From positions 9,816,379 to 9,880,378 of the forward strand of contig NC_135551.1 in the NCBI RefSeq assembly GCF_964340395.1: 64,000 nt of DNA. The letters run 5' to 3'. Below are positions 10,702-64,000 of the stretch, one piece after another. The position numbers and the translations under genes were made by a program. The notes beneath the pieces are model-generated. The model was not told the origin of the DNA. It did not search any database and was given only the letters and a program-made list of their open reading frames with translations. Positions within the stretch are counted from its first letter, which is position 1, and the number at the start of each line of letters is the position of its first letter. Origin of the DNA: Glandiceps talaboti (lineage: Eukaryota > Hemichordata > Enteropneusta > Spengelidae).

Positions 10702-10961
10702 AGCCGAATCGGATTTATCAATAACTACGTTGTCAACGTTCATGTTGTCATAGTAATATTTTGCACCGTGAAGAACTTTCACTGCGGTATGCAGATCTTC
10801 AATAACTCTTTCAGTATCAGCTGCTTTAAAGCTTTCCCATTCATTGAAGTCTTCTAGTTTTATCATTGTATCCAAATCAACACTGTGGAAGTTCTGTTCC
10901 ATACAGAGTCGAGATTTACCTGTCATTAGCAAAAGCTCTCGTTTACAAGTAATCGGTATTC
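10702..10961 (-). CDS. Receptor exon 28 (alternative C-terminus): kinase-loop-like fragment
   Basis: Bounded by an acceptor TTGTTTTTCATAG and a donor GTAAGT at 10701-10696. Incoming phase 1 and outgoing phase 0 fit a donor in the 7TM exon (12582) and the acceptor at 10282. It translates from GIPITCKRELLLMTG to NVDNVVIDKSDSA. The stretch DLHTAVKVLHGAKYY followed by DNMNVDNVVID is laid out like the alpha-E helix plus HRDxxxxN catalytic loop of a protein kinase, but lacks a clear HRD and there is no ATP-binding half. If real it would be a degenerate kinase-like cytoplasmic domain. The exon itself is well supported; its function and its link to the receptor are inferred. Confidence 0.55.
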
Positions 10962-11040
10962 CTATGAAAAACAACAATAACAAGTCTTCATAGGAGAGAT
11001 AGTCCCAATCCCTCAAATGTGACTAAATGGAGACATGCTT

Positions 11041-11900
11041 TAAAATAAATTGGTGGCAACAAATAAATACTACAGTGTCTGTGATAATGCAGGGAATTGC
11101 TGAATTTCAGTAACTGAACCTGAAGATCCGGGTCTGGGTCAAAGGTCAGTCTTTGAAAAGAAAGTTTAAACCGGGCAATATAGGAGTAGATATTTCAATG
11201 AAATTTTCATTAATGAATCAGGATTGTTCACTACAAATATGGCTGCCATTGAGTCAAAATTAATATGCGCACCAAAAGTAATGCATGTATATGTGGTTCA
11301 GCATTTTCTATAGACATGATCTGAAAGACATTAACCACACATAATATTTACAGTGTCTGCAATATATAATTAATAGCTTAACGACAAATAACATCTCTGA
11401 TTGAAGTTTTTTAGTTATGCCGTATTAATATTAAATATAGTGATTGCTTACTAAAATCTGGCTGCCATTCAGTAAAAAATACACGAGCACCATAAATGAT
11501 TATTGTGTATCATTCTTTTCTTCAATATTATTTGTAAACATGATTTAAAAAGGAAATTGACAACATGTAAACACTACAATGTGTCTGTGATAGGCAGGAA
11601 TTGGTCTGATTTTGGTAATTGACCCAGAAGGTCAAAGTCAAAGGTCAAGGTCTCCACAGATAGCTTGCATCTGATAATATGGGGGTAGACACTCGAATGG
11701 AGTGTCTGTGTATTATTTTTTGGGCTATGCATTAAATATTTATTTGTAACTGAAATATGGACGCCATTCAGTCAAATTTGCAGGCATCAAAAAACAAACT
11801 GACATGAGTATGTTTCACATAATATGTCGCCGTTGAGTCAGGTGTGAAGAAATGATGTATTTCGGCAGGATGAACGCAGGCACGGATGGTTGGTCGGACG
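11041..11900. repeat. Degenerate long-period tandem repeat in the intron after the 7TM exon
   Basis: The phrase AAATATGGCTGCCATTCAGTC recurs at about 11237, 11457 and 11756. ACAGTGTCTGTGATAATGCAGG and GACCCAGAAGGTCAAAGTC recur with it. Units are roughly 220-300 bp and diverged. No coding potential is seen. Confidence 0.6.
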
Positions 11901-12419
11901 TACAGACGGAGCCAATTGTAACATCATTGTGGAGGGGGGGGGGGAGAAGTCTACACATAAACACACAATTTGTTTTTAGTATCTTTAACCCAATCTGCAT
12001 TTGTAATTTGATAACCATTATTAAAATATAAAACAATATATAAACTGCCACTCTGACGGATTTAAATATTATTGACTAAGTCACAATCTCAGCTTGTATA
12101 TTAACACTATTTTGATTTGGCAAACTATGATTGGCTATTTGGTCTTGAAGATGAAAGTCGGTGTCAAATGTCAAGTTCTTCAATAAATATTTGTATTGGA
12201 TGTTTTCCTTTTAACATTAAATGTCATAATGCAAATCGTGATTGGTAATTTTGTTACTTTAATTATCTTAAACTGATGCTTGTCCATCATCAAATTTATG
12301 AAAGTGTTTGGAATGTTTAGAATGTTGGAAATGCAGAAGAATGAATAGGTTGTTTACCACTCAACTATGGTAATAAATAATTGCTGAATTGAGTTTAATT
12401 GTCGAAATACATGAATACA

Positions 12420-12470
12420 TTTTTTATTTATGTAAATATTTATTCCAATTAAATCATTTATTCAGATAGA
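12420..12470 (-). terminator. Poly(A) signal cluster after the 7TM stop codon
   Basis: On the minus strand three AATAAA words occur between about 12466 and 12424, roughly 80-125 nt past the stop at 12548. This is the expected place for 3' processing of a transcript that reads through the donor at 12582 and ends with the 7TM exon. Confidence 0.5.
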
Positions 12471-12547
12471 GAGGTCATAGATCAATTTTGAGTTTCATTG
12501 ATATAATGAAAACAAGTATCAGATAGCAAGCCAGTATTAAGGGAATT

Positions 12548-59565
<47,018 letters not shown>

Positions 59566-59712
59566 TGTGTTTTTCGCCGCTGTACGTTAAAAAACGCTAA
59601 GAAAGTGGCATTTTCTTTCGCAAACTCTCCATTTGACGCAGGATATCAGGAGAACGAGCTGTAACCTATGTCTCAAGACGAAACAACTACAAACAGATGG
59701 TTGATACGTGAA

Positions 59713-60163
59713 AGTGGCCATATGGATGAAAATTGGCTGTTTATCTTGGAACTTTAGTTAATTTATAATACAACCCATACGTTTTTCTACTTGGAAATAC
59801 AATGTGAGCGAACATATATGAAGTCCTTGTTTGTAACTCAAAGAATTGTACAATATCTAACAAAGTGTAAAATAATTATTATTGTACGTACAATGACAAT
59901 TTTTATAATACTTTCAGTTTTTGGGGGGTTTATTTGTTCGGTTGTTTTAGTTTTGTTGTTGTTGTTGTTGTTGTTTTGTTGTTGTTGTTTTGTTGTTGTT
60001 GTTGTTGTTGTTGTTGTTGCTGTTGCTGTTGATGTTTGCAATGTACAAAGTTTAAAACACGGACTTAAAAAATGTTCATTTACATAGTTTTTCCAATTGG
60101 ACAACATATACAAAACATATACAAATTCAAAATAAATACTCATTCATCATCCATATGGTAACT
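59713..60163. mobile_element. TTAA-type fold-back MITE, old copy 2
   Basis: Orthologous to 1305-1711 within the duplication. Ends AGTGGCCATATGGATG and ATCCATATGGTAACT. It contains a (TTG)n tract at 59953-60030 that has expanded relative to the left copy. Confidence 0.7.
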
Positions 60164-61037
60164 TGAATGTTAACTTTATAATCTACATTATTTAACACAA
60201 GGGTAGTGTACTCTACTCTCTACACACATGGATTCAAAACGTCCTAATGTAGAAAAGCCCATAATTGTGGAAGCATATTGCATATTTACTAAAAGAATAT
60301 AAGATTAACCAAACACTGCAGGCTGAACCGGTGTCTATTTGTTTCCTGTTCCACAAAGTACATGTTGTACACAAGAGGTAATTACTTGGGATATATATAG
60401 CATATTTAGCAGACGACTAATGGATATTCATATGATGATGAAAAGCAATCTGGTCTACGAATTTGCTCGTACACGCACAAGCAGAAATACGCGTATGATG
60501 GCGACAAAATATGTATTATGATGCAAATCCACTAATTCATATGGATCAAGGATAGACTTTAACTGGATAATTCCTTCAAATTATGTTTTTGCTTCGTTGA
60601 AATTTTGGACGTTATTATTTAGGGACGACCAGCCAGCAAGCCAGCTACGACAGTGAGTTTATTGACACATCCTGACTCTTCCATAATCATGACTAGCAAC
60701 ACAAGGAAGTTCTTGCATTTTTCAGATTGTGTGCCTTTATCAGTCCAATCCGACACGATAGAAATAAATGTTAAAATCAGAACCTCAAAGTTACCAATTT
60801 CACAACACTAACGATGTTGTGAGTGTATTACTGAATAAATCGTGAAGTTGAATACGTTTTTGTACGTTGTGGGTGTATATTTGTTGAATACGTATTAATT
60901 TAACATCAAATACTTTCCTTTAATACTTACTTAGTTTGTATCAAGACATGTAACGATTTGGTAGTATGACGCGACCGACGTTCGTCTTGGTATGTGCTTT
61001 TGGGTGGTCATATGATGTGTTTTGTTGTTGTTAACGA

Positions 61038-61196
61038 ATGGCGGAAACTGAGTTGCATCTAACTGTGCATACTCATTATAAATGTCATGAATCCGGACGT
61101 TTATCGTTAATGAACAGACTGAATATTATCCCTGCTACTGAATTTAGGACGAAGGAAGCTGATGTTCGAAAGTTAAAGGAGCTGATTGGCATTTAA
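61038..61196 (+). CDS. Small 52-codon ORF, right copy
   Basis: Identical to 2591-2749 (MAETELHLTV start). No family is recognised, and it may be chance. Confidence 0.2.
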   Translation: MAETELHLTVHTHYKCHESGRLSLMNRLNIIPATEFRTKEADVRKLKELIGI

Positions 61197-62528
61197 TGCT
61201 GTTGGGGCGAAGATAATTCACGTAGTCAGTGAGGCAGTGAACTTGATGTTGGGTCAAGTACCAAAGCCTATGGTCTTATACTTGATGTAGTATCGCATGG
61301 TCAGTGTAACGACAAACGCTTAAATTACTTTATCGTAGTATGTTTCAGTCATCAGTTCTACCAGAAGTTTGACTCGCTAATACTTTCGATTTCTTGGTGA
61401 ACTATTCTGTATATCCTCGAAGAGACCATGTGATTAATGGAAATGAGACACTCTTTTGACATCGTCGCATATAGCTATAGTGAGCCATGATCTGTACATG
61501 TGTTATGTTAACCATTTTCCGTTGAACATTTCCTGTAATTATCAACGACTGTGAACGCTATCCTGTGTGATTACCTTCATTGATTGATATTTCTTAACAC
61601 CGAACACTTTCCTAATTACCTAATTCTGCAATTGCTATTTATGGGCAGAGATTTACTTGCATCTTAAGGAATATGGTGTACATTAAATGCAGGCACGGCG
61701 ACGTGATCGGAAACTTTACTGTAGATACGATGACATGATTGCAGACATATTCACATAGTTCGAATTGAGTAGCACTCAAACATCATTGACAGCAATGAAA
61801 TTCACAAATTTCAGCCAATGAACATGGTTCTGTTATTTTCGTTAAGTACTGTTTCAGTGCTGAGAGAAGACGTAACACCAGGTACACAGTCTTTTTTGGA
61901 AACAATGCCACTGCATGCGTGACCACCTCGTCTTAGGTGGCGCACATCATACATGCGCGCAACTGAGGACGTTGCAGCTGGTGATTTGGTATTGACACCA
62001 ATTGGATAGGTTGCCATACTTTTGACAATTGTTTTAATTCAGAAATAGTTTGATGTTTTGTTTTGGGGAATCATAAAAAGAAATTGGCGTCTATTTATTC
62101 CGATATTGTATATAATTATGGTTTAAGCATTTACAGTATATCAACAATGGAAGCCAAAGATCATTTATTAACTGATAAGTGAAAATTCATTAAGCTTAAG
62201 AGAGGCATTCAGTTTGCATCTGGATTTATAAATGTGGTAATGTGGCTATGGTAATGACCTTTGTAGTGGCACAATGAAGTCAATTATTGAGAAAAAGGCA
62301 CAAGATAAATTTACATATTTAATAAATGTTTTGTCACTAGTCTTTACCTGCTTATACCTCGGAGAGCAATAACATCTGGACATGTCCCAAGAGCAATTTC
62401 AAGAACTTAGTAAACATACCCAATACGTGTATGAATTCAAAGGTCAACATTTCCCAGTCAGATACCAGCTACTCTATAAAGCATGTCCATTTGCCACATT
62501 GTCACTCTTGAACAATAGAGTATGAGTA

Positions 62529-64000
62529 GGCAGGTCAGGCACTTTTTTCAATGCACATATTGCTCATTAAATCTTCCAGACTTAGATAGATCTCGGTGAA
62601 AGAAAGAAAATGATACTTGAATGACTAAAATCGGACAGGAACTGTTGAAGATACAGATTTTTAAAGTATTAAATTTTCCGATTTTTTTCTGCCACCATTT
62701 TGAAATTTTGACAATTTGAGTTTCCTTCATTTTTAAACCATAGTTTCAACAAGAAAATGACATCTTAAGAGCATTTAATTTTTTTTTACATACAGAAAAA
62801 GTATTTGTAAACTTAGGCAAAGTGGCATTATTGCAAGTATATATCATATATGTGAATAAACGTACACTAAAATCACAACTTTGTCTAAAAACCAGGTGCG
62901 GCAGAAAACTGTTTTCCTGAAAAAGACCAAGTCCCCCTAATTACGTATGCATATTTCTTGTAGAGCTCTTTCTATTCATGCTATCAACATGAAATTTCGA
63001 ATTTGTATGTTTCAATGGGTGCTGAATCCAATGTCACCATTCAAAAACATTGTAATAGGGCTACAAATATGAGATTCCACAAATATGCAAATGAGGTGGC
63101 CAAATTATGCAAATGTACACGGAAAATGTGAAAGAGAATAAAATAAACTGTATTTATTATAATTAGTCAAGTTATCTTTGAATTTAAAAAAAAAAAAAAA
63201 AAAAAAACATTTTTGATTTTTCCAAAATTGCATATTTCTGATATGATCCTGTTACAAAAGACAAACTAGACAGTGATGTCTTCACCATGACAACCACTAA
63301 TGAACGTTTCAGTTCAGTTTTTCTCTGAAAAAAAGCAAGAGGAAATACTGTGTAAGTGTGGCATCTTTGGACCTGGTAATGTAGTATAGTACTATCATCC
63401 AGTCATACACACTTGTTTGAAGTAACTTTGAATCAACTTTAAAATGCACAATCATTCTCTACAGCATGTAAAAATTGAACCAATACTTTAAAAACAATTA
63501 TAAGTTGACAATAATTACAAGAAAATGAAAACAAATGAAGTCTGCATACGGATTTGTAAACTCTCCACAACATTACAACAGTGATATATGCTAGTGTACT
63601 GTTCTAATTTCAACTTACTGTAGTCTGTATACGTGTGACAAGTATCCAGGCCTAACGTCACACAAGTAGCGAAAATCATTAAATATCAAAATATTTTTTT
63701 TTATTTTGTACTTAAACATTACACAACACTTCTTCCTGACCATTTTATTATGGAAAAAAGTCAATATTGATCACTTTAACCAACTTTAAGGCCACTTAGA
63801 ACTAGTGGTATGTGACGGTCACTGCGACCTGGTACATGAACAATGGCGTCCTATTCACACTCAAACTCCACTCGCGTGTCGTTGCGAACTGATGGTTCAC
63901 TAGTAAAACTAAAATCGTTAGTGCAGAGGACTCGCTCATTAAAAATCACTAAAAAATACATGATTTGATAGAAAAAACACAAAATTTTAACATGAAAGTA
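62529..64000. other. Upstream flank without recognised gene
   Basis: AT-rich sequence beyond the duplication border, with poly(A) at 63187-63208. I see no exon, RNA gene or second copy of this stretch in the window. Confidence 0.5.

Noticed and set aside
10961-11016. Extension of exon 28 upstream to its open-frame start
   Set aside because: A pyrimidine-rich tract and AG at 10962-10963 mark an acceptor; the residues before it look intronic.

Overview
This is a window of animal nuclear DNA: AT-rich, intron-rich, and loaded with microsatellites and transposable elements. Short exons with canonical GT..AG borders sit in introns of 0.3-9 kb. The repeats are non-LTR retrotransposons, Penelope-like elements, tRNA-type SINEs, a THAP/DDE transposon and several fold-back MITEs. 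Together with a GRL101-type receptor gene this points to a marine invertebrate (lophotrochozoan, hemichordate, echinoderm or cephalochordate are all possible). I cannot name the species from sequence alone.

The main gene runs on the minus strand from a signal-peptide exon at 59565 down to a seven-transmembrane exon at 12548-13616. I could chain 27 exons with every splice phase matching, for 5,094 nt or 1,697 codons plus stop. The domain order is: signal peptide, F5/8C-like domain, EGF, a C-type-lectin-like or unknown module, a second unknown beta-rich module, PAN/apple-like, CUB, C-type lectin, linker, seven LDL-receptor class A modules, a leucine-rich-repeat N-cap, four LRRs (one per exon), a cysteine hinge, and 7TM. 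It is a relaxin-receptor/GRL101-type leucine-rich-repeat GPCR with an unusually long, shuffled ectodomain. A splice donor 35 nt before the stop can join in phase to two more exons (10702-10961 and 9577-10281). These add a fragment weakly resembling a kinase catalytic loop and a Lys/Glu-rich tail. A 1.9-kb LINE with a 14-bp target-site duplication has cut that tail.

The gene is part of a tandem cluster. The first exon and about 3 kb of upstream DNA at 59415-62528 are repeated with high identity at 1007-4610. A second signal-peptide exon (1064-1157) therefore starts the next receptor copy, which leaves the window on the left.

The introns host most of the mobile DNA. (1) A 5.6-kb transposon lies at 34127-39752 with long terminal inverted repeats, an AT target duplication, a THAP+DDE transposase on the minus strand and a SAP/SWIM/YqaJ-nuclease gene on the plus strand. 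It resembles the ISL2EU type and is itself hit by a TTAA fold-back MITE. (2) A Penelope-like element at about 18500-20645 is split by a LINE. (3) A Penelope/GIY-YIG-type fragment at 44218-45072 lies between inverted repeats. (4) There are three tRNA-type SINEs. (5) There are several palindromic elements and motif-array MITEs. (6) Very long (GATA/GACA), (AT), (CATA), (CAGA) and (GA) microsatellites are present. The remaining intronic DNA shows no recognised gene. The most interesting unit is the receptor itself: its mosaic ectodomain, its two possible C-termini and its tandem duplication.
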